From Tenodera sinensis (lineage: Eukaryota; Arthropoda; Insecta; Mantodea; Mantidae): a DNA stretch of 64,000 nucleotides. The stretch lies in contig CM060964.1 in NCBI GenBank assembly GCA_030765045.1, positions 136,624,448-136,688,447 on the forward strand. Direction: 5' to 3'. Numbering within the stretch: position 1 is the stretch's first letter; each line of letters starts with the position of its first letter. Below the pieces are notes generated by a model. That model was not told where the DNA came from. It ran no database searches and worked only from the letters and a program-made list of their open reading frames with translations. Both the position numbers and the translations under genes were made by a program. Below, one piece after another: positions 45,271 through 58,269 of this stretch.

Positions 45271-47715
45271 CTGCAACAAATTTTAAGTTGATGCAAATAC
45301 ATATCAGACAGTTTAATGCACTTAATACAATTATAATTATCTTGAGGGCCATTTTAAATTTTGGATATCTGCTACTTCAAATGGATGCTAACAGTGATAT
45401 TAAATTATTGGTGAAACTGAAAGGAATTCTGGTCCTGAGACATTAGAAGAACATTTTGTGCTACACATATGGTTCAATGTTAAAACAAATATCTCATCAT
45501 TAAGTGTGTTGCCCTAAGGTGAGGCTTATTGGGATCTCTAGCTTTCTGTAATCAGTGAATAATCTTGTCATGCCTAGAGGTCAGTGCTGAATGATTACCT
45601 CAAGGCCTGATAGATGCAGTACAGCATACATCCTAAATTGATGAATAGTTAAATATTGAGTAAGGTATTCACAGCCACTCAATGATACAGGAACAGTTTT
45701 CTCAATGTTGTGCACAGCAGTAGGTTGGTTTGGCTCACAGGTATGGAAATGAGGACATATCTGCAGCGGTTTTGGAGAACAATATTTTGTATTTACAAAT
45801 TTTGTTGTGTTATAAATAATAGTATGAAAATACATATTTATGTATATAAATATGTTAATAGAAGATGTAGATCAGAAGAAAAGTGTCTCCTTAGGCAGCA
45901 CTATGCTTCAAGAATAACCACAACAAACTTTAGGCTGCAGTTCTAATGGTAAGTGCCCTTTAAATAATAAATGCTCAACGGTTACGCCCCTTTTCTGAGG
46001 TGTGTTCAGCATGTTTTCCTTTTTACATGCATAAAACCAAGCAGAAAATCTTAATTTTTGTGACAGGTGTTTCTTGAGAATCACCAAAGTACACAAAGAC
46101 TCTGCCAGCCAGTTGTGTATATTTACATTTTCTTTATTGATTTATGTGCTAAGTAGAGATGTGATGGATTGGTAATTAGCCCTAGCTATTTGGCAAATCG
46201 CCACAATAAAAAAATGTTATACACATCTACTCGACTACAAAAGTAAATCATATTCTTATAAATTACCATCTTATATTTTCTTGTCCACTGACCCTCCACT
46301 TCATCTTAACCTTCCATAATAATTCTGGAATTTTGGTTGTCTGCTTCTGATCATAAAAAATATTTCCAATAATGACTTTTTTATCCCTTACTAACAACTT
46401 TTTGCTTACTAAACTCACTCTCCACTCCATTGTTCCTTTACACTGAAAAATACTGTGTATGTACATCTTGTTTTAAAGTTAATATTCAGTTTGTAGTTTG
46501 CTGCAAATATTTCATAATTAATGTTCAAAATGGTTGGAAAGAACTGCATATTACATATAACAAGAAAAGGCAGAATTGAAATTAGGTGACCTATGCCATG
46601 TGTTCCAGCAACATTTGGTGCTTCACAAAGAAAAGGTTAGTGGGATTTATTTGTAATTGAAAATTCTGATGATCACAATGCAGATTTTAGGAATTAGTAC
46701 TTCTTTATTGAGTTCTGCAATAAAAAATGCTGGCTCCTGTTCCATATGTGGAGGAAAACAATTTTAAGCTTTCACGTGAGAAAATATTTAGGTATAACTG
46801 TACCACTCAAATGGTTAACTGACACTTCATCTTTGTTAATACAAACCTCTCAGTTAAAGCACTGATTATTCTCGGAAGTCGCCAACATTTCACACTGCAC
46901 CAATGAGCTCATCACTTCAACCAATGAATGCATAGAAATCACAAATGATAGATAGATATTAACTCCAAGTGGAGTAAAACACTGTGTTGCAACGTCTTCG
47001 CTGTTTTCTCTCTTGTTCTTCTCATTCATTGGTACTCTAGCAAATAAATAGCCACGCATGTACTGTGGTGTTTACTCAGAGAAAATGTGACAATGTTGCT
47101 TTCTGTGACACTGAACACCTACAATTTTATCACACCCTTTGATGCCGCACGATTATACAGTATTCAATCTTCATATTTTTCTGAAGACTGTAATTTTGAC
47201 TTAAGTTTTAAAATCCCAAGTAAGGTATCAGTCTCCCAGTTTTGAGGTACATGTGAGGGGATTAGGATATGAAAGGACAAATTTATTTTCTGGAATAATG
47301 AAAATGCCACCACCTTCCGTTAAATTAACAGATGTAAACAAATTTATCAGTCAGCTGAAAATACTGTTGAAGACAGTAGGAAAACAACTGCTGCAGTTGC
47401 TGTAGATGCAAACTGATAGTGAAATACCATCTGATATAGGTAGCTGTTTCTTTTGACACAACATGGTGAAGAAAGGGCATTTAAGTTTGCATAGCATATA
47501 CAGTGAAGTGACTGCATCATATGAAATAATCCTATCGTCAAAGAGTATCAACACTATGCTTCACTCACAATTTGTTGGAACATTTTGGAGGCATTTGTTC
47601 CATCCTCAACTACGATTGCCAAAATATTATATCCCTATAAATGAAAAGTAGATGGAGTATTGTGTTAATACACTATGTGATAGTTTCATATGACACATGT
47701 AACTATTTCTGTTTA
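45271..47715. other. Region without recognised genes
   Basis: An ORF at 45581-45835 (minus) and others near 46000-47000 have no recognised domain. Upstream exons of the LRR gene could be here, but none shows both LRR sequence and splice sites. Confidence 0.4.
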
Positions 47716-47887
47716 TCAGGGGTATAAGGTTGGATGTCAAATTTATAAACATTTACTACACATAAACAAATTCTGGTTTGAACTGGTTCAGAGCAAATTA
47801 ACTCATCCCCCTGCTCCATTCACATGTGCAGCAATAATAGCAACAATGCAGTTTTCAACAAGCACTTGTGGAGTACAGCCACAATGA

Positions 47888-49290
47888 TTTCAAAGCAAGA
47901 TCAGAGGAGGTGGTTGAAAATTGAATGTGAATACCTTACCACACAGTAGCTAAGAGGGTCAAAGCCTTCAAAGAAGGATGTCAAATGTGACAGAGACATG
48001 CCTTGTTCTGGTCATCCTGCAGTAATGGAAGATGTGCAGAACATGGAACGCATTGGTGCTGGTGGATCGGAAGACCACGATTTGTGAATTGGCCAACAAT
48101 CCTAGATTGGCATCTTTAACTGTGCTTAAATTCCTGAAGAAGCGGCTGAGAATGCAGAAAATTACCTGAAGATGGGTTCCATATGATTTGACCGAAAATA
48201 AAAAATGGCTGTGATATGACTCAGCTCGTACACATGTGGAGCAGGATCATTACTATTGACAAGCCCTGGGCCAGAGCTTATGAATCACAGCTGAAATGCC
48301 AATTAAACAAGACGTCACCACAGGTCACCCCAAAAAATAACAGTTCGGCAGACGCAACCAATGCAAAAGCTATGCTGAACATTGCCTATGACTGGGATGC
48401 TATTATCATAAAGCATACACTTCCCCAAAGATGTACTGTTACTGCTACTGCACATTTTTGCACAATAATCTACAAGCAGCTCCAAGAAGAAAACAGGGAC
48501 ACTTCCTGAATATGTTTATTATACACACCTGAAGCTATTAACAGTGAGGCAATATAATCCAGAAATAACACAAATACGTAGAGACTAAAACTTCACATAT
48601 CTCCAATGATCGTTTCGAAACACCTTCGTGCCATTCTCAAGGCAAACTGACCATGGCCACCCAAGCTACGAAAAACTGTTACAACCTAACACTGACCTCA
48701 CTTGCCATGACATCATTACCACCCCTACTCTCAAAACAAATTTCGTAACAGAATCAGTGGAAGGTATTCCAAAATTTATAGCATGGCACCTATTTTTCAA
48801 AATGAAAATGTTTTCCCATACCATCAATTCAATGGGTCCATTTAATTGCTTTAATAATTTAACCTCGGGATTTATTTCACGATTAAGTGACCAAAAATGA
48901 TCTGCCACAGCTGATTTCTTAACTGTTTTTATTTAATGTTTCTAAAATGTTCTGTTTTTCTGGTTTCCAAATGACGTTTTGTCTTACCAATGTAAACCTT
49001 ATCGCAGGCTAGACAGTCAACTTGATAAATGTCAGACATGGGTTATTTGTGGACTTCCTGAATAACCCACTCATCATTCTGCATGACAATGCAAGTGTGC
49101 ATGCAGTAGTGGGTGTGACTGATTTGTTCAATCGTTGAGGCTGAGAAGTAAACCCCTGTAACCATGATCTCCTCCCTAAAATGGAACAACCACTTTGTGG
49201 GATCTGCTTCTGCACAGTTAATGACGTCCAGGCAACCGATCACTCCCTTCACAACATCCAGAAATTAGGCAGTGCCAACGGCATCCAACA
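47888..49290 (+). pseudogene. mariner (DD34D-type) transposase
   Basis: The first catalytic Asp segment TIDKPWARAY is at 48245 and the second, LHDNASVH, is at 49069. The third (YSPDLxxxD) was not clearly read. The N-terminal half is frameshifted (RGSKPSKKDVKCDRD) and the order is otherwise as in mariners. The Penelope-like insert separates the catalytic domain. About 345 residues would be family length. Confidence 0.8.
48501..49064 (-). mobile_element. Penelope-like 3' fragment with GIY-YIG, 12-bp TSD
   Basis: ACTTCCTGAATA at 48501-48512 and 49053-49064 is the TSD. The body is 540 bp (48513-49052). On the minus strand it encodes CLACDKVYIGKTKRHLETRK (GIY-YIG endonuclease, about 49010-48950), then PEVKLLKQLNGPIELMVWEN, then a 3' region with TGGCACGAAGGTGTTTCGAAACG-like bases split here as TGGCACGAAGGTG / TTTCGAAACG. 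The reverse transcriptase is missing: a 5'-truncated insertion. Confidence 0.84.
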
Positions 49291-49548
49291 GGTACTGATA
49301 TCTTTAAATTTGATGTGTGCTTCTAAATCTCTGGGAATGCATGATGCACAAATAGGGTAATTACATCTAATGCCTATAAAACTTAAAATGTAGTATGTAT
49401 GTATGCAGTGTATCTAAATAAAAAGTAGTTGCCACTATTAAAAAATCACCCCATCTACATAGATTGTTTTATAAGTAAAAGAAAAATAGATACCTAAATA
49501 AAAAGTGTAAAAAGTGCAAAATTCAATGGACTTCCAACCTTATACCTC

Positions 49549-51360
49549 AAACCAAAATACTTCAAACTTATCATAAATAAAACTTATTTTGTTCATCAAA
49601 CTGTTCAGACAAAACTAATACTACTCAAATCATAACATAAAGGAAAAGTATTACAATAATTATCCTACCAAAAACACTAACATCAACTTCAAAATTACCA
49701 TGAAATGCAATACAGATTAATTAACATGGAACTGAATTTCCTATTAGTTTGAATTAGAAAACCAACTCAAATTCAGTCTATTAGTGATATTTGTCACTTT
49801 TATTAACACAAATACATTTTCATTCTTCTTCTCTACAAGGAATGTCATTAATTGTATGGCATGTAGATAGTAGCCACTGCTTCAGTGTCATCGGACTTCT
49901 GTACTTCAGCATACAAATGCTTCTCATACAAAATCATAACTGAGGAATATTACGATGTAAGACACTGTTTTCTCACATTCCTTCTGAAATCCACATTTTC
50001 TAATTCAAAATATTTAAATTTTGTTTTGTAAAATTTGCCAGGATCAATTTTCTGTATTTGGAGCCAAACACACAAAGACAAAAGAAACGACATCACCTTT
50101 TGATTTATTTCTGTTTACATGGAAACTTTATTTTCCTTCTGCACGGCTCACAAACTTTTTTGAAGTCTCCATATGATAAATCAGGAAGGAGTTCTTGCTC
50201 TCGCAAGCATGAATACACTGAATTCCATCATGTAGTGATTTTGAACTTAGGTGTTTATTTTTTTACATTCTCTACTACTTAACTATAGGAAGCTGGGGTA
50301 GTATTGCAATCCACAAAAAAATTGTACAGAGATGTCACAGCAAAACACATATTTTGAAGTTTGTGAATCCAAAAAGCATTTTTAGAATAATGTTATCTGT
50401 GTTTTTGTGAATAGCATAACTCAAAAGTGAAAAGTTAAATACCAATTGGTATTTAAGATCCATATATTACCAGGACATAGCATGAAGATTTTCAGGAAAA
50501 TCCCTGACCCCAAACTACCCTTTACGTCAGGCTGTTCCAAATCCATGAGTTTAAGTATGAGTAGACGCGAGTATGCAACAGCGTTGCATGGAGCACGCCT
50601 GGAGGGGGAGTGGTGGGGAAGGATGATAGTCAATACATAATTGGGCAAAAGTCATGTCATAGCAAACCCAATTGTTCCCTGTTGTTGGTCTCCGTCAGTA
50701 CACACTGTGCCATGATAGCAGCTGACCCCAAAGCAGAGGTATGTTGCTTGTTGCAGGCTTACACCTGCAAGATGGCGAGCATGCTGCTGCTCACTGGTGA
50801 GCAGCTCAGGTGGAACACATTGCTTTACATGGAAGATTTCTCATTCAGTTTTTATTTTCTTAAAAATGATTGTAACCATTTTAATTAAATCCGTAAGTTA
50901 AAGATACATGACAAAACATGTATCTTGCCTTTTCAGTGAATATTCAGTGAACTCCCCATATTTATAAATTACTTTGCATAAGTTTCTATGTTTACAATAT
51001 ACTTGAATCAAGTTTACGTTTTTGAAATGTTATACTTCCTGCCATTAATATCTTACCAGGCAGTTTAAGTGGGAAAAAATAGAAGTGAAATGGCCAATAA
51101 GATACACTTGATTCCCAGCATGAAACTTGTGTTCCCAATGGCCAGGCATAGGATGATGCAATCACCCACCTTCTGCAATCTGCAGTGCACAATTATCATT
51201 TATTCCTTGAGAAGCTACACTGGTGCATCAACATGAGATTATCAAGTGATTCTGCATTCATTGTACCAAAGGTGTTTATTTTGTGTTCACTGTTTGTCGC
51301 TGCAATTCTTTCAGTAGCAAGTTATTTGTTGTGATCCCCTTGTTTGATTTTTTTTGTTAA

Positions 51361-51395
<35 letters not shown>

Positions 51396-51415
51396 TGGGA
51401 GATTAGCTTTTGTGT
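49549..51415. other. AT-rich region without recognised genes
   Basis: No domain was recognised. A T-run (A-run on the minus strand) lies at about 51363-51394 and could be a retroposon tail. A GC-richer patch lies at 50530-50830, with no motif assigned. Confidence 0.4.
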
Positions 51416-51419
51416 TGAC

Positions 51420-53990
51420 CATTGTGGACAAAAAAAAAACCATAAATAACTATTTTTACTATTGAAGAGAAGATTTGGATTTTGAGTTGCAGCTTTTTGT
51501 GTCCCAATTAGTACCACAATCAAAAAAGCTATAATTTCCAGTGCTTCAGAACAGCGGTATCCAACCTTTTTTCTCAGTGTACCCACAAGGACAATTTTCC
51601 ATTCCAGCCTGTACCCCTAGGCCTAGGCCTTGCCCTAGAGTTATCCTTAATTAAAATTATACACAGCCATACCTAAAATAGAACTGAGTGCATGTAGCTT
51701 TCATCTCCCATACTTTTTGAAAATAAGGAAGTTCAGTGCAAGTGACTATTAAATTGGCTACTTTTATACCAATGTTCTGTTTCCTGTAAATCGGGAGTTA
51801 TTTTTTTAGCTGTCAAATTTTCTCTGTATAACGCAATGTTGCCAAATTATTTTGGGGCTAATCTCATGAATATGAGCAATCAGACCACTTTATTTACCTA
51901 TGAATGAAGTAGCACCATCTGCGGACAAACTTGCACAACAGTCTCATGACAAATTTAATTTTAATCTTATAAAATGATCAAGAATTTTTAAAATACCCTC
52001 TCCCATTGTATGTTCTGATAATTGTTTACATCCTAGAATTTCATCAGCAAAAGCACTCTTTTTAACGTCAAAGTACCAAACATAAGTAGCATCATCAGAC
52101 ACACCCACTGATTCATCAATTTGAATTGCAAGTCTTTTGTCCATTTTACTTCTTTCTACTAGTTGGTCAACAATATCTTGTGCATTATACGAATTCTAGG
52201 CCCTACACTTACATCAGAATTTGGAATTGTTTTGATTACTTTAGTGAAGTTTTTGTGTAACATTTTATCAACTATAACCAAAGAATCAGGAACAGTAAGA
52301 GATCACCTGCAATAACTGGTGCAACTAGCAACGCTAACTCATAAGATGTCCCAGTGCTACCTTTGTCAATTTTGTAAAATTGAGTCTTATGTTTGAACTT
52401 TTATCTAAATGCACCTAAATGCTTTGCACCTGAAAAAATTGACTGGCTTGACTTAATTGAAGTGATTGGTTACCAAGTGTCTGTAAAGTAGGGATGGTTT
52501 CATAGAATTATTCAACAGAGTAGCTGCAAATGTAAGATTCGCTGTAACATTCGTATTTCACATTTCTCAGGTTTTTTATTTGTTCATAGATGGTTCAACT
52601 TCAACACTATTTTCACCAAGTTCCATGGTGGAACATGTATTGTCATACTTTTCACTCGCGGTGGTTCAACAATCGCCAATATCACCGTTTCATTGAGTTT
52701 ACGTTTTCCTCTTATAACAAATTTGTCCATCTTACAACAAAAGTTAGAATATGTAATCCATTACCACAATAAGAAAAATAAACTCACTGGTGATAATCTG
52801 AAAATCAGTTCAAAATATAAAGAATGAGATGATACTTTGAGTAAAGAAACCAAACCTTCACATAAGTCACGAAAATATGCAGAGTACTGTAAGATTATGA
52901 ACCGGTTGATAATGTACATTGTAGTCACTGTTTTTGTTGTCGACATTTGAAACACAGAATACAAATGATTAACGAGTGCAACTGCAAGATATCATTGTTG
53001 GGTAAACCGGCAGAGTAAACAAAATGTATTCTTGGACAGAGGATAATTCAAATCCCTCCAGCTAAAATATTTTTAGTTATTTGTAATCATTCAGGACACA
53101 TAACTGACTGTGTGCATATTTTAAATGTTACTATTTTTCGTTATTTGTGACCATTCAGGAAAATATACTGACAGTGTGCTTATTTTCAATTTTATGGTCG
53201 CTCTAAGAAGTCTTCGCATACCCCAGGTTGAATTGTCTGCTTCAGAATATGGGCCAAACTCCAACAAAAATAAACAATATAGTGGAAGAAATTGTGAAAA
53301 AGTGATTTTCAACTTCACGAGCAGCAGACATCCCAGTCAATGGAGTACTTTAAAGGGAAGAAGTGCTAAATGTGATCAACATGCTTGGAGTTGAAAATTT
53401 CAGTGCTTCTAATGGCTGGGTTGACCGCTTAAAAAACAGATATATTGCAATCTATAAAACTGTCTGCAGAGAGTCAAATGCAGTTAATGATACTGTGGAA
53501 GAATGGGTAGGTGGAAAATTGCAGGAGCTTACCAGAAATATGAACCCAGGGACATTTTTAATATGGATGAAATTGGGCTGTTTTTCATTGTGTTACCTAG
53601 CAAAACTTTCAACATTCACAGGAGGTAACTGCCATGGTGGGAAGCATAGTAGGCAGCACTTAACATTTTGGTTCAGAACAGCCTGGTAACAAGAACAGGA
53701 ACGCATATTACTGATAGCAAAATGGAGGTCGATGTTGCACAGTGGGAATTCCTTTGTTTCTAAGTGACCAATGATATTTTTTCTAGCTTGTGACTAGAGA
53801 GAGTTCTAGTATTTGTTTTACGGTATGGCTATCTCTAATACTTTCTCCAGCACAAAATCTAAAATGCACAATATGAATCTAACATGCCATGCCTGTTAAT
53901 GATAACAAGAAAGTTAAAACTTGGCTAACTCTTCTTTCCTGTTTTGTGGGCCCAGAAAAGCTTCCCGCCAGTTGTGAACAGTCCCATTTG
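51420..53990 (+). pseudogene. Tigger (pogo-like) transposase, split by hAT
   Basis: Left part: TIEEKIWIL at about 51460 and STTIKKAIISSASE, an N-terminal helix-turn-helix region, cut at 51551. Right part, from 53240: YGPNSNKNK; a CENP-B-type segment AADIPVNGV; MLGVENFSASNGWVDRLKNR (53363 ORF); VNDTVEEWV and TFTGGNCHGGKHSRQ. The catalytic part is frameshifted. Stops break it. Confidence 0.72.
51544..53247 (-). mobile_element. hAT (ZBED5/FAM200-like) inserted in Tigger, 8-bp TSD
   Basis: CTTCAGAA at 51544-51551 and 53240-53247 is a perfect TSD. The body is 51552-53239 (1688 bp). The left tip CAGCGGTATCCAACC and the right tip (minus) CAGACAATTCAACCTGGGG are hAT-like. The minus strand 51944-52260 encodes MDKRLAIQIDESVGVSDDAT and KQLSEHTMGEGILKILDHF, the DES-D catalytic segment. 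Confidence 0.88.
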
Positions 53991-54449
53991 AATACACGTA
54001 CAATTTATCTTGGGAATGAGGGATGGGAGTGGGGGGTGAATTGCTGATTTGACAGGGTCCAACACCCTACCTACCCTCCTTATTTACAGCACACAAGAAC
54101 ATGTGGCCATCATCTGTAGCCTTCTACTTTTATGAAGAATACCTTCACAGTTTTAGTATACACAGTGAATCCCATTTGTGTACAGCACTGTTTGAACGAT
54201 CCTGTGTTTGCAGAAGTACCAAATGGTAATGCCTAACATGCATAAGTCAGTGCACTGTCAGTGGGGTGCATGTTTTTTGCATAGTTTTTATTCCTTGTGT
54301 AGCATGTGTTCGCTATCACACACATTCACTGTCCATGTCACACTGTTTCCAAACATAAGGGCAGCAATTCCTCTCAGGGACTTTCTTCCAGTTGCCCAAC
54401 AGCATTTTAACTTTCTCATTCTGGTTATCATTATTATTGCCGGTGGTTG

Positions 54450-56485
54450 TGAAGCAACCTGTTGACCCTGATCAGGACAAAATTGTGATATTATTATATT
54501 GTCTGCAGTCCTTGAGAACTGAAAATTTTCAAATCAATCCAATGACTAAGTTGGTGAAAATTACGTCGAAAGATTCCATGACTTCGATCACTTTGGTTAA
54601 TTAATTTTTTTATCCTGATGATCCTGATCAGGTCCTTAGGACAAAGTCATGACATTATTGTATTGCCATCAGTCCTTGATAGATGTGCAAATTTTCAAGT
54701 ATATCAGTCAACTCTAAGTTGGTGAAATTACGTCGAAAGATTCTGTTACATATAGACAGACATACAGACAAGACATACAGACAGGCCTACAGTCAGACAG
54801 ACCTACATACACACCTACAGACAGACAGACAGACAGACAGATCCACAGAGAGACAAACAAACAGACAGACCTGCAGACTTGCAAACAGACCTACAGATCG
54901 ACCCACAGACACACATATCAATATATATATCAATATTTTCAAGTGATTTAATTCCTCAGTCCAGTGTAACCTGTGTCGATCAGTAAACTACCAACTGTTG
55001 TGGCTGTCTTGGCCCTGTGTGAACGCCGGTCCACGATATTTCCTCCGGGTCTCGTGTTCCTTTCAGGTCCTCTCTCTGGGCATCTACGCCATGCAATATA
55101 TAAATAACTAATGAAAGCAATTTTCAGGGTGCATGTAGACATGTTCCCTAGCGACATCTAAAATGTCATAACTGTGCCATTTTCTATAAATTGCTTAGTC
55201 ATTCTTTATCCTCACGATCCTGGTCAGGACATTGGGAGAAAGTCCTGATGATATTGTATTCTCATCGGTCCTTTACACATGTGCAAATTTTCAAGTCAAT
55301 CAGACAACTCTAAGTTGGTGAAAATTACATTGAAAAATTCTGTTACATTGATAAATGTATCTAAGTTATTTTGTTTTATCCTGATGATCCTGGTCAGGAC
55401 ATTTGGACAAAGCCATGCTATTATTATAGTATTGCCATTGGTCATTGACACATGTGCAAATTTTGAAGTCGATCACATGATTCTAAGATGGTGAAAATTA
55501 TGTTGAAAGATTCCTTTGCATTTTTAAATTCAGCTTAGTCTCAATCTTTATCCTCACAATCCTGGTCAGGACATTAGGACAAAGTCATGATATTGTTACA
55601 TTGTCATCGGTCCTTGACATGTGTGCAAATTTTCAAGTTAATCAGATGGCTCAAGTAGCTGAAAATTATGTTGTATTGATAAATTTAGCCAAGTCGCTTT
55701 TTTATGCTGATGGCCCTGGTCAGAACGTTGGGACAAAGTCATGATATTGTTACATTGTCATCGGTTCTTGACATGTGTGCAAATATTCAAGACAATTACA
55801 CGTCTCAAGTTGGTGGAAATTACATTACATTGTTAAATTTCGTCAAGTCACTTTTTCATCCTGATGATCCTGGACAGGACATTACGACAAGGTCATGATA
55901 TTGTTACATTGTCATCGGTCCTTGACATGTATGCAAATTTTTAAGTTAGACGACTCAAGTAGCTGAAAATTGTTACTTTGATAAATTTAGCAAAGTCCCT
56001 TTTTATCTTGATGATCCTGGTCAGGGTATTAGGACAAGGTTATAATATTATTGCATTGTCATCGGTCCTTGACACGTGTGCAAATTTTCAAGTCAATCAG
56101 ACGACTGTAAGTTAGTAAAAATTACATCGAAAGATTCTATTACATTGATAAATTTAGCTAATTAATTTATGTTTTTTCCTAATGACCCTATTAAGGACCT
56201 TAGGATTAAGTTATGATACTATTGTATTGTCATCGGTCCTTGACACGTGTGCAAATTTTCAAGTCAATCAGACTGTAAGTTAGTGAAAATTACATCGAAA
56301 GATTCTGTTACACTGATAAATTTAGCTAAATAATTTTGTTTATCCTGATGATCCTGGTCAGAATCTTGGGATAAAATTATAATATTATCGTATTATCATC
56401 AATGTTTGACATGTGTGCAAAATTTCAAGTCAATCAGACGACTCTTAAGTGGGTGAAAATTACGGCCAAAGATTCTATTACATAA
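54450..56485 (+). repeat. Satellite-like array, ~150-173-bp units
   Basis: The motif CCTGATGATCCTGGTCAGG (variants) starts near 54616, 55208, 55379, 55552, 55706, 55861, 56008, 56179 and 56343. Each is followed by CATCGGTCCTTGACATGTGT, CAAATTTTCAAGTCAATCAG and GGTGAAAATTAC. Spacings are 147-173 bp. A non-repeat block (54750-55195) interrupts it. The array ends at about 56485, at the truncated ZMYM1-like hAT. Confidence 0.9.
54754..54925 (+). repeat. (CAGA)n-rich microsatellite
   Basis: Runs of CAGACAGACAGA with CATACAGA and CTACAGA variants. It lies at the end of a satellite unit in the array. Confidence 0.9.
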
Positions 56486-56792
56486 GTACATAAATGTGAA
56501 GCTAATATAAAGTGTGTAAAAATATGACACTGCCATATTTTTTTGTAACTTTGATGCAAGACTATGTTTAGACGATGTGCAAAACAGTGTACAAATACTG
56601 CAAAAGGGGCTTTTCCCTTTATTTTTTTTTCTGGAGTCCATTTAAATGCCCAGACAACATATTTGCACCATCATAACACTGCCCTACTAATTTCTGCTTG
56701 TAGCCAAATGGTTCCAATAAAATAAACAGAATTTCTGATGTGCTATCGGAACTTACATCGTATTAATCTAAGAAATGCTTCACAACAGATCC

Positions 56793-57744
56793 TTTAGCAT
56801 CAGGGTTGCCAACTTTTAAAAGTAAAATTATCGTACCGGCCACTCAAAATTATAGATTTGGATTTAAAATTATCGTACATCATAAACCAAATGCTACAAC
56901 AATGAAAATATCAGTACAACACTTATGAAAATGTAATAGTATTGATGTTTATGGTATCCACTTACAAGATTGATGACCTCAACCAGTATTACAACTTAAG
57001 CACCTATGTTTCTCGCACTATTCATCTGAAAGTTCATCATCTTCCTCAACTGCAAATACAAATTTGTTTCTGAGATGAACTTTAACATCTTCTTGGTAAC
57101 TTTCAGATTTTTGGACCCACCACATTTTTTCATAAGCTGAGACGACCGAATAAGTCCATTTACCGTATCTAGCGCCAATCTGTTTCTTATTTTGACTTTT
57201 ATTAACCCCAGTTTACAAAAGTCTTTCACAAGAAGCATTTCTGTGGGGTAACGAAATCACTGACAATGCAATCTCTGCCCCTTACTGAAATCAGTATTTC
57301 CACCTAGCTAACACATGTGTTCAACAGCACTCCTGAAACTGTCAGGTTCAGGCATGTTCTTTATTTCACACGGAATATCACTTATTCCTAGTTTTCTCCA
57401 TTGATCATCAATTTTGTGAACAGTGCCTTCTTCATTGAGATTACCAGATCTGGGCATACTGGCGATAAGAGGATAAAGGGTAGAAGAATTAGTAGGATAT
57501 GGAATCGTCTTAGAGGGCTGGAGACAGGCCATGAGGGCAAAAGTGATGTCGCTATTTGTAATTAATTTTATTTAGCTGGTGTGACCAACCAGTGAAAATG
57601 ATATTTCGCCGGTATCCATCTATCAACATTCAAATTATCATACACCCCCATAATTATCGTACGGGTTGGTTACCATGAGTACAGACATTAAAATTATTGT
57701 ATGCCCCCATCATTATCATACAGGTTGGCAACCCTGTTCAGTAT
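56793..57744 (-). mobile_element. hAT (nested) with imperfect 8-bp TSD
   Basis: The left tip CAGGGTTGCCAACTTTTAAA (56801) and right tip (reverse complement) CAGGGTTGCCAACC (57736) are TIRs. TSD TTTAGCAT (56793-56800) against TTCAGTAT (57737-57744) has 2 of 8 mismatches, as expected of an old insertion. The minus strand 57005-57535 encodes a hATC region (KVKIRNRLALDTVNGLIRSS). It splits coding of the ZMYM1-like hAT. Confidence 0.83.
57005..57535 (-). pseudogene. hAT transposase C-terminal region (nested element)
   Basis: From 57532: SKTIPYPTNSSTLYPLIA; HKIDDQWRKLGISDIPCEIK; a frameshifted hATC motif (ALSVISLPHRNASCERL); and KVKIRNRLALDTVNGLIRSSQ. The last segments are the dimerisation domain of hAT transposases. 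The N-terminus and catalytic Asp motifs are absent. Confidence 0.78.
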
Positions 57745-57855
57745 TAACATACCTCACTATTACAGAAGACTGAGACACCTATGTAACATCTGTCATATCA
57801 TCTACCTGGACAGAACCAAAATAAATAAACTGTTTGCAATTCAGATTTTACAAAT

Positions 57856-58269
57856 GCATTGATGAAGTCCGAAATGCAATCCAATAGTTCATTTTGTTTA
57901 CTTTTCAACTTGCCACTGAACACCTTTTATCTTGGAATATTGGTTTTGTATTTCTATAGGACTCCTAGATACCAGCAACGTTAGCAGCTCGTTAAAATTT
58001 CCATGATTAATTGAACTTGTTTTATGACCACAGAATGCTAATTCTTGCTTGCTTAAATAGAGTGCATTGATGTAGTCCGAAATGCAATCCAATAGTTCAT
58101 TTTGTATACTTTTTGATCTGCCACTGAACACACTTTTTATCTTCTGTATTTCTACAGGACTCCTAAATACCAGCAACTTCAGCAGTTCCTTAAATTTCCA
58201 TGGTTAACTGAGTCTGTTGTTTCATCATGACCACGGAACATTAATTCTTGCTCGCTTAAATAGAGTACT
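57856..58269 (-). repeat. 207-bp in-frame tandem duplication in the hAT
   Basis: Unit 57856-58062 and unit 58063-58269 share GCATTGATGWAGTCCGAAAT, CCAATAGTTCATTTTGT and GCTAATTCTTGCTTGCTTAAA-like stretches at 207-bp offset (69 codons). Divergence shows the event is old. Confidence 0.85.

Larger units (their letters stand above)
47719..49548 (+). mobile_element. mariner element, split by a Penelope-like insertion
   Basis: Inverted tips lie at 47719-47738 and 49529-49548 (inward GGTATAAGGTTGG, two mismatches). Transposase coding on the plus strand starts near 47888, shows RIITIDKPWARAYESQLKCQ (48240, with the first catalytic Asp) and NIAYDWDAIIIKHTLPQR, and is cut at 48512. It resumes at 49065 with IILHDNASVHA (second Asp) and MEQPLCGICF. 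Many stops. Confidence 0.85.

Noticed and set aside
45581..45835. 84-codon minus-strand ORF, candidate upstream LRR exon
   Set aside because: No LRR pattern and no matching splice sites.
54683..54946. 87-codon ORF rich in Asp, Arg, Gln and Thr
   Set aside because: Translation of a (CAGA)n microsatellite.
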